64,000 bases of DNA from NCBI RefSeq assembly GCF_900129425.1, contig NZ_LT670817.1, forward strand, positions 6,324,001 through 6,388,000, read 5' to 3'. The position numbers and the translations under genes were made by a program. This document shows, one piece after another, positions 15,647 through 24,549 of the stretch. The notes under the pieces were generated by a model that saw only the letters and a program-made list of their open reading frames with translations, searched no databases and had not been told where the DNA came from. The stretch's first letter is position 1, and every line of letters starts with the position of its first letter. The DNA comes from Bradyrhizobium erythrophlei. GTDB lineage: Bacteria > Pseudomonadota > Alphaproteobacteria > Rhizobiales > Xanthobacteraceae.

Positions 15647-17695
15647 ATGAGCCGGGCTGGACTTTGGACCGCGGATCCGCCTCGGGCCTACCAATCGGTG
15701 GCGGCCGCATTGCGCTCGGCGACTCCGGCGCTGCTCTTCGGCTTGCGCCTTTGGGCGGCGGTCTGCCTTGCTCTCTACATCGCGTTCTGGCTTCAGCTTG
15801 ACAACCCGTCCTGGGCCGGCACGTCCGCCGCGATCGTCTGTCAGCCGAGCCTTGGCGCCTCACTGCGCAAGGGCTGGTTCCGCATGATCGGCACAGCGGC
15901 CGGCGCAGTGGCCATCGTGGTGCTGACGGCGTGGTTTCCGCAAAACGCACTTGGCTTTCTGCTTGGGCTGGCGGTCTGGGGCGGAGCGTGCGGCGTCATG
16001 GTCACGTTGCTGCGTAACTTCGCGGCCTACTCGGCAGCACTCGCCGGCTTTACCGCCGCGATCATCGCAAGCGACGAACTCGGCGCGACCGGAGGCGCGA
16101 GCAGCGACGTGTTCATGCTCGCCGTCACCCGCGCCAGCGAAATCTGCATCGGCATCGTCTGCGCGGGCGTCGTTCTCGCCGGGACCGACTTCGGTGGTGC
16201 GCGGCGACGGCTGGCGATCCAGTTCGCCGAGCTTTCGGCTGAAATCGCCCGAAGGCTTGTCGGCACGTTTTTACTTGCCGGACAGGAACTGTCGGAGACG
16301 CGTCCGGTTCGTCGCGAGCTTGTCCGGCGTCTCATCGCGCTGGATCCCGTCATCGACCAGGCGCTTGGGGAAAGCTCTGACCTGCGCCTTAACTCGTCGA
16401 CTTTGCAGGCGGCAGCGGGTGGCCTGATCGCGGCTCTGTCCGGTTGGCGCATGGTGGCCGTTCACCTCGAGCGGTTGCCGAGTAACCAGGGCCGGCGCGA
16501 GGCCGACATTGTGCTTGGCAACATTCCACAACAGCTGCGTTCGGCGACGGAAGGCGAGGCAAAAAACTGGGCAATCGATCCATCCGGCGTGCGTCGAGCA
16601 TGCGCGGCGGCGGCGCGGGCTTTGACAGTTTTGCCGAACCGCACGCCTTCACTCCGATTGCTCGCCGATCGGACAGCCAGCGCTCTGATTGGCATTCGGC
16701 GGACATTCGATGGAGTGTTGCTGCTGGCCGATCCCGGCCGACGGATTCCTCGATCTCCGTCCGCCCGGCTCTATGTGCCCGACTTGCTTCCTTCTCTCCT
16801 GGATGGGGCGCGCGCTTTCGTTACGATTGGTGCGCTCGAGCTCTTTTGGATCGTGACCGAATGGCCGAGTGGCCCGCAGGCCCTTGTCTTCGCTACGATC
16901 GCCGTTATGCTGTTCGCGCAGAGGGGCGATCAAGCGTACGCCACCGTGGTGAGCTTCATGGTCGGAGCCGTCCTGTGCGCCGTTTTCGCAGCGATCATCG
17001 AATTCGCGGTGCTGCCCGGCGTGGAGACCTTTGCCGGCTTCAGCCTCGCGATTGGCCTTGTGCTGGTGCCGGCCGGCGCGTTGATGGCTCAGCCTTGGCA
17101 GACGGTAATTTTCGTCGCCCTGACAGCGAACTTCCTCCCGATGCTCGCTCCGACGAACCAGATGAGCTACGACACTCAGAAATTCTATAACACGGCGTTG
17201 GCAATTGTCGCAGGTGTGGGCGTGGCTGCGCTCGCATTCCGCTTGCTGCCGCCGCTATCGCCGGCGCTGCGAAGCCGTCGGCTCCTGGCGCTCACACTAC
17301 GCGACTTGCGTCGCGTGACGAGGGGGCCGATCCCGCGGACGGCAAATGAATGGCAAGGCCGGGTATATAGCCGTCTCCTGGCACTGCCGGAACAGGCCGA
17401 GCCGTTGCAGCGTGCACAGCTCATGGCGGCACTTTGGGTCGGGACCGAAATCATCCGGCTGCGCCGTGTAGCGCACCGCTTCGATCAGGATGTTGAGCTC
17501 GGTGCGGCGCTCGATGCCCTGGCGCAAGGTAACGGCTCGGCCGCGGCCGAACGTCTTGCCTTTCTCGACCAACGGCTGGCGGTTCTATCCGGGCGGGGAG
17601 CCCCGGTCAGACTCCGGGCGCGCGCCAGCATTCTTGCGATATCGGAGGCGCTTTCCCAGCATGCGGCCTATTTCAATTCGGAGGCGTCGCGATGA
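15647..17695 (+). CDS. aaeB: FUSC-family aromatic/organic acid efflux protein (AaeB-like)
   Basis: A 682-residue inner-membrane protein with the FUSC architecture. Two blocks of membrane helices (about residues 20-180 and 375-540) are each followed by a cytoplasmic helical domain. The first block carries NPSWAGTSAAIVCQPSLGAS with RKGWFRMIGTAAGAVAIVVL, typical of AaeB/FUSC. The second contains WPSGPQALVFATIAVMLFAQ. In E. coli, AaeB exports p-hydroxybenzoate and related acids together with AaeA. GGAGGCCGGGGCTC lies before the ATG. It overlaps the DUF1656 gene by four bases, making an AaeB-AaeX-AaeA operon. Its position after poxB invites a role in exporting acid end-products, but this is inference. 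Confidence 0.88.
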   Translation: MSRAGLWTADPPRAYQSVAAALRSATPALLFGLRLWAAVCLALYIAFWLQLDNPSWAGTSAAIVCQPSLGASLRKGWFRMIGTAAGAVAIVVLTAWFPQNALGFLLGLAVWGGACGVMVTLLRNFAAYSAALAGFTAAIIASDELGATGGASSDVFMLAVTRASEICIGIVCAGVVLAGTDFGGARRRLAIQFAELSAEIARRLVGTFLLAGQELSETRPVRRELVRRLIALDPVIDQALGESSDLRLNSSTLQAAAGGLIAALSGWRMVAVHLERLPSNQGRREADIVLGNIPQQLRSATEGEAKNWAIDPSGVRRACAAAARALTVLPNRTPSLRLLADRTASALIGIRRTFDGVLLLADPGRRIPRSPSARLYVPDLLPSLLDGARAFVTIGALELFWIVTEWPSGPQALVFATIAVMLFAQRGDQAYATVVSFMVGAVLCAVFAAIIEFAVLPGVETFAGFSLAIGLVLVPAGALMAQPWQTVIFVALTANFLPMLAPTNQMSYDTQKFYNTALAIVAGVGVAALAFRLLPPLSPALRSRRLLALTLRDLRRVTRGPIPRTANEWQGRVYSRLLALPEQAEPLQRAQLMAALWVGTEIIRLRRVAHRFDQDVELGAALDALAQGNGSAAAERLAFLDQRLAVLSGRGAPVRLRARASILAISEALSQHAAYFNSEASR

Positions 17696-17895
17696 GATTT
17701 GTCGAAGTTGATCTGTTCGGAGTCTATGTCGCACCGATCTCGCTGATGATGGTGGCGGCGTGGCTTGTTCTGATCGCGTTGCGGCGTGCGGCGGACCATT
17801 TCGGTTTGCTGCGTCACGTCTGGCACCCGGCGCTATTCGTGTTCGCTTCCTACATGATCATCCTCTCGTCCATCGTCCTTATTATCGCACGTTGA
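17692..17895 (+). CDS. aaeX: DUF1656 protein (AaeX-like)
   Basis: A 67-residue membrane protein with two transmembrane helices: VYVAPISLMMVAAWLVLIAL-like after FVEVDLFGVYVAP, and PALFVFASYMIILSSIVLII. The opening F-x-E-x-D-x-x-G-V-Y and the spacing match DUF1656, a family found almost only between FUSC and HlyD-type adaptor genes. It overlaps the end of aaeB (ATGA) and ends a few bases before the adaptor gene. Its role in the pump is unknown. Confidence 0.88.
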   Translation: MRFVEVDLFGVYVAPISLMMVAAWLVLIALRRAADHFGLLRHVWHPALFVFASYMIILSSIVLIIAR

Positions 17896-17898
17896 GGT

Positions 17899-18876
17899 AT
17901 GCCGATGTCGAGCGTTGAACTGAAATCGGACCACGCCAGGCAAAGCCATGAAAGCGATGTCCCGCGTCGGGTGGCGAGCGACCTCGACAACGTCAAGTCG
18001 CGCATCCGCATCGCTCCGATACTGATCACGCTGGGGACGGTCGCAGTTGCGGCCTTCCTCGCCTGGGCAGCATGGCAGACCTACATGAGCGCGCCCTGGA
18101 CACGCGACGGCACCGTGCGGGCCTATGTCGTCACGATGGCGCCCGAGGTGGCCGGACGTATCGTCAAACTGCCAGTCGCGGACAACCAGTTCGTGCACAA
18201 AGGTGACGAACTGTTCGAAATCGATCCCGCCGACTATCGGATCGCGCTCGAGCAAGCCCAGGCCCAGGCGCAGCGCGATGGCGCCGCGCTCGATTATGCC
18301 CGCACGAACCAGGACCGGCAAACCCGGCTTGCGAAAGAGGGCTGGGCCTCGACGGAGGTCTACCAGCAAACCACGAGCACGCTGCATCAATCGGAAGGGG
18401 TCGTGGCTTTGGACAAGGCCGCCATCGCCAAGGCGCAGCTCGATCTCAGCCGGACCGTGATCCATTCTCCGGTGAACGGATATGTAACCAATTTGCTGGC
18501 GCAGCTCGGCGACTACGCTACCGTCGGTCAAAAGCTGATCTCCGTCGTCGACACCGATTCCTTCTGGATCGATGGCTACTTCGAGGAAACCGGTCTCGGC
18601 AGGATCTCTGAGGGCGACCCGGCGACCGTCAAACTGATGGGCTACAAACAGGTCGTTCACGGCCACGTCGGCGGCGTCGCTCGTGGCATCAACATCCCGA
18701 ACGCCCAGCCGGACTCCGCAGGGCTCGCTTCGGTAAATCCGATCTTCACGTGGGTCCGCCTTGCGCAGCGTGTGCCGGTACGCATCCACATCGATCAGGT
18801 ACCGGATGGCGTCCGCCTCGTGGCCGGCATGACCGGTACCGTGCAGATCGATCCTCAACCGGTCTCTCACCATTAG
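17899..18876 (+). CDS. aaeA: HlyD-type periplasmic adaptor (AaeA-like)
   Basis: A 325-residue membrane-fusion protein. It has one N-terminal membrane helix (about residues 38-60, IRIAPILITLGTVAVAAFLA), the lipoyl half-motif VAGRIVKLPVADNQFVHKGD, a helical hairpin of about 100 residues, and the second half VIHSPVNGYVTNLLAQLGDY. A beta-barrel region with SFWIDGYFEETGL follows. It should bridge the FUSC protein to an outer-membrane channel encoded elsewhere. After the stop, the same frame continues with LRDPPTKWSRQFEALELNAE to a second stop at 18938; this may be an old read-through extension or the tail of a lost gene. Confidence 0.88.
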   Translation: MPMSSVELKSDHARQSHESDVPRRVASDLDNVKSRIRIAPILITLGTVAVAAFLAWAAWQTYMSAPWTRDGTVRAYVVTMAPEVAGRIVKLPVADNQFVHKGDELFEIDPADYRIALEQAQAQAQRDGAALDYARTNQDRQTRLAKEGWASTEVYQQTTSTLHQSEGVVALDKAAIAKAQLDLSRTVIHSPVNGYVTNLLAQLGDYATVGQKLISVVDTDSFWIDGYFEETGLGRISEGDPATVKLMGYKQVVHGHVGGVARGINIPNAQPDSAGLASVNPIFTWVRLAQRVPVRIHIDQVPDGVRLVAGMTGTVQIDPQPVSHH

Positions 18877-19070
18877 CTCCGCGATCCGCCCACCAAATGG
18901 AGTCGCCAGTTCGAGGCGCTCGAACTCAATGCGGAATAGCTGCAGCGCCGGCCCAAGATCCCGACACCGGTCGTCCAAAAGCCGAAATTGCCGGTACCCT
19001 TACAAAGAACAAAGGCAAGCCAAAAGCGGCGTTGTCGTAGTGGGTGTCGGGAGATATCGCGAGCATTCCG

Positions 19071-19514
19071 ATGAAGCTGCTTGGGAGGGAACAGTCGTTC
19101 GTTTTATGGTGTTTTTCTGCATCGCTTGTATTGAGCAGTTGTGGAGGCACGGGACCCGAGTGTGGTTCTCTGGATGCCCGCAATTCAGTGGTTAAGATCG
19201 TTTCGGATGATAACAATAATAAACTTGTGAATTACGCTGTCAAAAATTCCAGTTCGGTCGCGGCATTGGTGAGCGATACGAAATCGGAAGCTGAAAAACT
19301 GGCGATTTGGGAAAAAGCGAGACAAAGCGCGGTGTATAGGTTGGACGATACAATACTCATGAATTCAAGAAATAAAGCAGCACAAGAGGTTACCTGCGTC
19401 GGGCTATTGTATGTGACCGTTGCCGATGTGACTGCGCAAAAAGAGGTTGAGTTCAAAGTGAAACAGACAGCGGATGGGAAGATCGTCGTTTCAGTCAATC
19501 CTTTTTTGTTTTGA
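19071..19514 (+). CDS. Predicted lipoprotein in AT-rich DNA
   Basis: Starting from the ATG at 19071 the protein has 147 residues and a lipoprotein signal: MKLLGREQSFVLWCFSASLV followed by LSSC, with the Cys as the lipidation site. The mature domain (about 120 residues) has no recognisable fold and contains DARNSVVKIVSDDNNNKLVN and a C-terminal beta-rich half. The DNA, codon use (many AAT, AAA, GAT) and flanks are clearly more AT-rich than the neighbours, which suggests recent acquisition. No partner gene is adjacent. The following 200 bases hold no gene. Confidence 0.65.
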   Translation: MKLLGREQSFVLWCFSASLVLSSCGGTGPECGSLDARNSVVKIVSDDNNNKLVNYAVKNSSSVAALVSDTKSEAEKLAIWEKARQSAVYRLDDTILMNSRNKAAQEVTCVGLLYVTVADVTAQKEVEFKVKQTADGKIVVSVNPFLF

Positions 19515-19713
19515 GGTTTGCAATTTTGAGTAACGCTTTAGTCAAACGTCTTCGCGCAAGCGGTCATCGACTGATAAGCTTTCCTGCGAAACCCTATCAG
19601 CCGCAAACTGACTCCATTTCATGACGTTGCTATCAGTATGAAAACCTATGCAGTTCAAGCTTTGGTTTGCCACGAGCTGCTAATAGGGCCATAAAAGAAA
19701 TTTCCCATTCCAA

Positions 19714-20766
19714 TCATTTGTAAATGCTGCGCGCCAGATCCAGCATTTCATTCTGCCGCACCGGATCGGAGCCGCCCATCAATTTCACTGCGGCGATAGC
19801 CCGCGCCTCCGGCGTGACCTTCTCGAGAACCCCACGACGCACGATGCCAAATCCGTCCTGCGCGAATATCTGCTGAACCTCGTCGGACATCGCGAAATCG
19901 ATATAGAGGCGCGCGGCGTTCGGATGCGGCGCACCCTTCATGGCCGCAGTCGCATAGAGAACGTAAGGTGCGCCTTCCGCCGGCACGACTGCGCGAACCG
20001 GCAAGCCCTTGAGATTCAGAATGTCACTGAGAATGAACGGCGTGTAGATGGCCATTTCTCCCCGCGCGACGCGACGTCCCGCTTCACGCATTTCGCGCGT
20101 GAACTGGATGCCCTGTGTCGCCAAAGCCTCGTGATAGGCTTTCCCCAGCTTTTCCTCGGTCACGAAAAACATGACATAGCCGCCCCCGACCGCCCGCATA
20201 TCGTCGGACAAAATCTTGCCCTTCCACTTCGGATCTGTCAGGTCGCTCCAGCTCTTCGGCTCCTCTCCCGCCGGCACCAGCCGATTGTTGACCAACAGTC
20301 CGTAATTGATGGTCATGACGGGCGACTTGAGGCCATCGTCCCGGAACGGCTCCATCAGCCCGGCCGCATTGGGTACCGGCTCATGTGGAACGACGGACTT
20401 GTCCTCGGCGCTGAGAATGATGACCTGATTTTCAGAATTGAACATGACGTCGCCGAGGTAGCGCCCGGCGGATTGTTCGGTGCGTATGCGCTCGCGCAAT
20501 TCACTGGCACGCGCCTCCAGCACTTGCACCGGAATGCCGTATTTCGCTTCGAAGGCCTTGGCAATCGCTTTGGTGGAGGGAGCGCCCAAAAGCGCCGTGT
20601 AGAGAACGAGCCCCCCTTCGGCCTTCGCGGCGGCGACGACCTTGTCCCAATCCGCCACCTCGGCGGATGACGGGCCGCTCGCGCATAACATTGCAAAACC
20701 GATGGATAAAGCAACGAGCGCCCGCCGCATAACGGCTAGAGACGGCCCGACATGAAGCGCGATCAT
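19714..20766 (-). CDS. ABC transporter substrate-binding protein (Fbp/AfuA-like), copy A
   Basis: A 350-residue periplasmic type-2 binding protein of the iron/thiamine/phosphonate-like family. The start at 20766 is set by AGGAGG six bases upstream. A signal peptide ends near ASGPSSAEVA. Family motifs are VVAAAKAEGGLVLYTALLGA near the mature N-terminus, SWSDLTDPKWKGKILSDDMR and GAPHPNAARLYIDFAMSDEV. It is paralogous to the binding protein at 26327-27343, which has the same KGK(I/L)LSDDMR and GAPHPNAARL segments. It is the last gene of the minus-strand locus and has no permease of its own, so it probably shares the single permease/ATPase upstream. Confidence 0.85.
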   Translation of the reverse strand: MIALHVGPSLAVMRRALVALSIGFAMLCASGPSSAEVADWDKVVAAAKAEGGLVLYTALLGAPSTKAIAKAFEAKYGIPVQVLEARASELRERIRTEQSAGRYLGDVMFNSENQVIILSAEDKSVVPHEPVPNAAGLMEPFRDDGLKSPVMTINYGLLVNNRLVPAGEEPKSWSDLTDPKWKGKILSDDMRAVGGGYVMFFVTEEKLGKAYHEALATQGIQFTREMREAGRRVARGEMAIYTPFILSDILNLKGLPVRAVVPAEGAPYVLYATAAMKGAPHPNAARLYIDFAMSDEVQQIFAQDGFGIVRRGVLEKVTPEARAIAAVKLMGGSDPVRQNEMLDLARSIYK

Positions 20767-20793
20767 TATTCCTCCTTTTGAGCTTTTGTTCGT

Positions 20794-21207
20794 TCAGACG
20801 GTCACGACGACATAGTCGTCCTCGACCTGGACCTCGTAGCTTTCGGCGACGTAAGGACCTTTTACCAGTTGATCACCGCTTTGCACGGCGACATCAAAGC
20901 TGCGGACCTTGAGCCGGTCCGGCGCGCAATAGGATTGTCCTGTCTTGATTTCGAACTCCCAGCCATGGAACGGACACCGGATGAATTCGCCCTTCCGCGC
21001 GATGGCGTATTCGCCAACGCCCTGCGGCTGAACCAGTCCGACCACCGCACCCTTGCAGAGCTCCGCGCCGCCATGCGGACAACGGTTCAGCAAGGCAAAG
21101 AATTCACCATTGACGTTGAACACGCCGATCTGGCGTCCGGACACTTCGACAATCTTGTGCGAACCCGGCGGGATCTCCAGGGTTCTCCCCACCACATGAC
21201 GGTTCAT
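20794..21207 (-). CDS. Rieske [2Fe-2S] domain protein, copy A
   Basis: A 137-residue stand-alone Rieske ferredoxin-like protein. The cluster ligands are in NRCPHGGAELCKG (C-x-H, about residue 42) and RCPFHGWEFEIKTG (C-x2-H, about residue 80). No signal peptide or membrane anchor is present, so it is cytosolic. The insert between the two ligand boxes is longer than in simple ferredoxins and resembles the N-terminal Rieske domain of ring-hydroxylating oxygenases. No oxygenase catalytic subunit is in the locus. Its start overlaps the upstream amidohydrolase stop (ATGA). It is paralogous to 27398-27811. Confidence 0.9.
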   Translation of the reverse strand: MNRHVVGRTLEIPPGSHKIVEVSGRQIGVFNVNGEFFALLNRCPHGGAELCKGAVVGLVQPQGVGEYAIARKGEFIRCPFHGWEFEIKTGQSYCAPDRLKVRSFDVAVQSGDQLVKGPYVAESYEVQVEDDYVVVTV

Positions 21208-22316
21208 GGCAAGCCGTAAAGTTCCTTGGCATTGCCGCTGAACACCTTCCTTCGCTCCTCGTCGGACAGCTGGATCTTGAAGGCGTAGCGTGGATCGTCA
21301 AAATCCCAATGCGGGTAGTCGCTGGAAAACATCAGCCGATCCCAGCCCAGCCAATCGATCACGTCGCGCAATTGCGCCTGCTTGCGCGTCTCCTCCATCG
21401 GCTGGGTCGTGAACCATACATTGCGGCGCAGATATTCCGACGGCGGCTTCGGCATGTGCGGCACCTCCGCACGGAACCGCGACCAGTGCTTGTCCATACG
21501 CCAGCTTAGAGACGGCGCCCAGGTGAAGCCGCCCTCCACCGAAACCACCTTCAGATTTGGAAAGCGTTCGAATACGCCTTCGAAGATCATGCTGGTTAAA
21601 ACGCCCTGCATAATGGTCCCGAAGGTGTTGTGCTCCTCCAGGTAATAGGTCGGCCATCCGGCGCCGGCGGACGGATGTCCTCCACCCATCGCCGCTGGGT
21701 GAAACGCGACCGGAAGCCCGGCGCGCTCGGCCGCGGCATAGATCGGCCAGTATCGCTTGCGCCCCAGAGGCTCCTGCGCCTTGGGAGAAAGCAAAATCTG
21801 CCTGAACCTCGTGTCATGCGCGCGGCGCTCGATTTCTGCGGCAGCGAATTCCGCATCCTCCTGCGGCACGATGATCGCGGCGACCAACCTGCGATCCTGG
21901 TCCACCCACCTCTCGACTTGCCAATCGTTGATCGCGGTCGATAATGCCTCCGCGAAATGCTGGTTGCGCTCTTCGAAGATGCCGCGCCCGAGCGCGATCA
22001 GCATGCCGAACTCGATTCCGTTCGGATCAAGATGCTGGGTCTGCAGCAGGGAAAGCGAACAACCGGGCGGGCCGCCGTCTTCCGGATAGGCGTCGGCCCG
22101 CATGCCACGCGCCATCATGCGCGGATGCGGTTCCTGGTTGTAGAGGCCACCGCGGACATGCGGTCCGATCGCCTCGACATGCTGGCGCCAGCGCGCCGGC
22201 AGCCACGGATAAAGATCGACCGCGGATCGCGCGGTAACATGCACGTCGCAATCGACGATGTAGGTGCGGGTCGCGGCAGAGCGCGCGGTAGTGCGTTCAA
22301 GGAGGTCCTGGTTCAT
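21204..22316 (-). CDS. Amidohydrolase-2 family metal-dependent hydrolase/decarboxylase, copy A2
   Basis: A 370-residue TIM-barrel protein of the ACMSD-like amidohydrolase-2 family. The first metal motif reads YIVDCDVHVTARS (D-x-D-x-H in place of the usual H-x-H). The mid-barrel histidine is in LPVAFHPAAMGGGHPS, and the final acid is in LMFSSDYPHWDFDDP. The family includes decarboxylases of hydroxy-aromatics and ring-fission product hydrolases; the substrate here is unknown. The start overlaps the upstream amidohydrolase stop by four bases and its stop overlaps the Rieske start. The closest paralogue in the window is 27811-28914 (shared DAYPxxGGPPGxSLxLxxTQHL). Confidence 0.88.
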   Translation of the reverse strand: MNQDLLERTTARSAATRTYIVDCDVHVTARSAVDLYPWLPARWRQHVEAIGPHVRGGLYNQEPHPRMMARGMRADAYPEDGGPPGCSLSLLQTQHLDPNGIEFGMLIALGRGIFEERNQHFAEALSTAINDWQVERWVDQDRRLVAAIIVPQEDAEFAAAEIERRAHDTRFRQILLSPKAQEPLGRKRYWPIYAAAERAGLPVAFHPAAMGGGHPSAGAGWPTYYLEEHNTFGTIMQGVLTSMIFEGVFERFPNLKVVSVEGGFTWAPSLSWRMDKHWSRFRAEVPHMPKPPSEYLRRNVWFTTQPMEETRKQAQLRDVIDWLGWDRLMFSSDYPHWDFDDPRYAFKIQLSDEERRKVFSGNAKELYGLP

Positions 22317-23419
22317 GTGGAAAGCTCCGATGCAGCGGGGGTTGCGATGTGCGGCTTCTGAAGTCGGCGATAGGTCGCGTAAGGATTGTCGATCGCGATC
22401 TTGCGAATGAGTTCCGGCGAAAAGCCGTCGGGAACGACGTCCTCACCGTCGAAATGCCAATGCGGATAATCGGTCGAGAACAGCAATATCTCGTCCGTGC
22501 CGAAGTGGTCGAGGACGCGCTCTACGAGCGTTGGATCCGACGGAGCGTCGAAGGGCTGCAGCGTCAGCCGGACGCGCTCGCAGATGATTTCGCGCGGGAT
22601 GCGATCGATCCAGGGTAATTCGGTGCGCACGCCGAGCCACATCTTGTCCTGCCGCCACAGGAACGGCGGCAGCCATGTCGCGCCGGTTTCAGCCAGCACG
22701 AAGGTGAGGTCGGGAAATTTCTGGAATACGCCCTCGGCCAGCAAGCTGACCAACGCGCCCTCGAAGCCGGTGGATTGCGTGACATAATCCTCGACGAAAT
22801 AAGACGGCCAGCCGCTTCCCATTGGCGCCTGTCGGTAAAGGCCGCCGGCATGCAGGCAAATCGGGAGACCGGCGCGGGTGGCGGCCTCAAAGACCGGCCA
22901 ATAAATCCTGCGTCCGATCGGCATCTCGCCGAGCGATGGCAACAGGATCTGGACGAAATCGGGATTGCCCGCCAACCGCTCGATCTCGGCGACCGCGAGT
23001 TTCGGATCCTGCAACGACACGACGATGGAGCCGCGAAGCCTGCGGTCGGTCGGAAGCAATTCCCTGGCGACCCAGTCGTTGAAAGCACTGAGAATGGCCG
23101 ACGCCATATCGCCGTTGAACAACACGACGGCGCCATGGATGATGTTGCAGATGGCGTAATCGGTTCCGAAGGCGTCGAGCGCCTGGCTCCGGAGCATCGC
23201 CGTGTCCGAGCCGGGCACGCCGCCTTTCGGCTTCCAATCGGGACGGCCGTGGATCGGCAGCAACGGATTGTTGCTCGTCATGGCGAAGCCCATACGATCG
23301 ACGTACCGGTTGTGAAGCTGATCGCTCCAGTAGTCGTTCATGTAAGGAAGCAGCGCCGGCATCGGAGGCGCGGCGGGATGAATGTCGCAATCGACGGCTC
23401 CGCGAAAAGGAAGTTTCAT
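22313..23419 (-). CDS. Amidohydrolase-2 family protein, copy A1
   Basis: A 368-residue protein starting MKLPFRGAVDCDIHPAAPPM at the ATG at 23419, where ATGA overlaps the ABC ATPase stop. It shows the D-C-D-I-H-P metal motif, LPICLHAGGLYRQAPMGSGW in mid-barrel and LLFSTDYPHWHFDGED at the C-terminal metal site. The spacing matches its paralogue at 28911-30041 (both have LLPYxxDYW near residue 30). A1 and A2 are distinct subfamilies that always appear here as a pair, which suggests a hetero-oligomer or two consecutive steps. Confidence 0.88.
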   Translation of the reverse strand: MKLPFRGAVDCDIHPAAPPMPALLPYMNDYWSDQLHNRYVDRMGFAMTSNNPLLPIHGRPDWKPKGGVPGSDTAMLRSQALDAFGTDYAICNIIHGAVVLFNGDMASAILSAFNDWVARELLPTDRRLRGSIVVSLQDPKLAVAEIERLAGNPDFVQILLPSLGEMPIGRRIYWPVFEAATRAGLPICLHAGGLYRQAPMGSGWPSYFVEDYVTQSTGFEGALVSLLAEGVFQKFPDLTFVLAETGATWLPPFLWRQDKMWLGVRTELPWIDRIPREIICERVRLTLQPFDAPSDPTLVERVLDHFGTDEILLFSTDYPHWHFDGEDVVPDGFSPELIRKIAIDNPYATYRRLQKPHIATPAASELST

Positions 23420-24534
23420 CAGTGGGCCTCCCCTTGATCCACCACGGCCCATGCCGCGCTCTGCGGAACGGCCACGGTTACGTTGTCACCCACGGCATAG
23501 CCGCCGAACGCGGGCGCATCGACGTTAAGTCGGCCCTCCTCCGTTTCCACAAAGATCGACCGCGTCGGACCGCGGAAAATCGTGTGTGCGATCCGCCCGG
23601 ACCAGCGCAGGCCGCCGTCATCGGAACTGGCGACGGCAGGCGCAATGCTGATGTCTTCGGGCCGCACCATCACCGTGACGGCCCTCCCCGCCGCGACCTC
23701 GGTCGCGGCCTCGCAGCGCCCGCGCCAACCGCGTCCGACCACGTCGAGCCGTACCTTGCCGCCATCGATGCGCGCGCAAGCCTCTACATTGGCGGTGAGC
23801 AGATTCGGGGTACCGAAAAAACCCGCCACCGTCCGGTTAGCGGGGTAACGGTAAATATCCTCTGGCGCCCCAATCTGCTGAATCCGGCCCTGATCCATCA
23901 CGACCACACGGTCGGAAAGCGCCATCGCTTCCGACTGGTCGTGTGTGACATAGAGCGTGGTCATACCGAGCCGTCGCTGGATCGCGCGAAACTCGTCGCC
24001 CATTTGCAGGCGCAGCTTGGCGTCAAGATTGCTCAAGGGCTCGTCGAGCAGAAGTACCTTCGGCTCGAACACCAGCGCGCGTGCGATAGCGACGCGCTGT
24101 TGCTGGCCGCCCGACAGCGCCGGCGCGGGGCGCTCGGCGAACCGCTCCATTTCGACCAGGCGCAGCGCCTTCAATACGAGATCGCGGACGTCGGCAGCTG
24201 ACCGCCGGCGCACGCGCAAGGGATAGGCGACGTTTTCGAACACTGTCATATGCGGCCAGATCGCGTAAGACTGGAACACCATGCCAAGACGGCGTCGCTC
24301 CGACGGCACGAAAACGCGCGAGGCTGCATCGCTGACGAGTTCGTTGCCGATACTGATCCGGCCGCCGGTATTCTGCTCGAGGCCCGCCACCATGCGCAAC
24401 GTCGTGGTCTTGCCGCATCCCGACGGCCCAAGCAGCGTGACGAACTCGCCCTCGCTGACACGCAGGTCGACGTCGCTGACGGCGGCGAAATCGCCGAACC
24501 GCCGACTGACCTTTTCAAGGACAACGTTAGACAT
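23419..24534 (-). CDS. ABC transporter ATP-binding protein (FbpC/PotA-like)
   Basis: A 371-residue ATPase. The ATG at 24534 is chosen because AGGAG lies five bases upstream (MSNVVLEKVSRRFGDFAAVS). Walker A is GPSGCGKTTTLRMVAGLEQN, the signature is ALSGGQQQRVAIARALV, Walker B is VLLLDEPLSNLDAKLR, and the H-loop is LYVTHDQSEAMALSDR. A C-terminal TOBE-like regulatory domain follows from about residue 250. It is the only ATPase in the locus and lies between the two duplicated blocks. Its stop overlaps the next amidohydrolase start (ATGA). Confidence 0.92.
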   Translation of the reverse strand: MSNVVLEKVSRRFGDFAAVSDVDLRVSEGEFVTLLGPSGCGKTTTLRMVAGLEQNTGGRISIGNELVSDAASRVFVPSERRRLGMVFQSYAIWPHMTVFENVAYPLRVRRRSAADVRDLVLKALRLVEMERFAERPAPALSGGQQQRVAIARALVFEPKVLLLDEPLSNLDAKLRLQMGDEFRAIQRRLGMTTLYVTHDQSEAMALSDRVVVMDQGRIQQIGAPEDIYRYPANRTVAGFFGTPNLLTANVEACARIDGGKVRLDVVGRGWRGRCEAATEVAAGRAVTVMVRPEDISIAPAVASSDDGGLRWSGRIAHTIFRGPTRSIFVETEEGRLNVDAPAFGGYAVGDNVTVAVPQSAAWAVVDQGEAH

Positions 24535-24549
24535 AAGACTCCTATCCAA

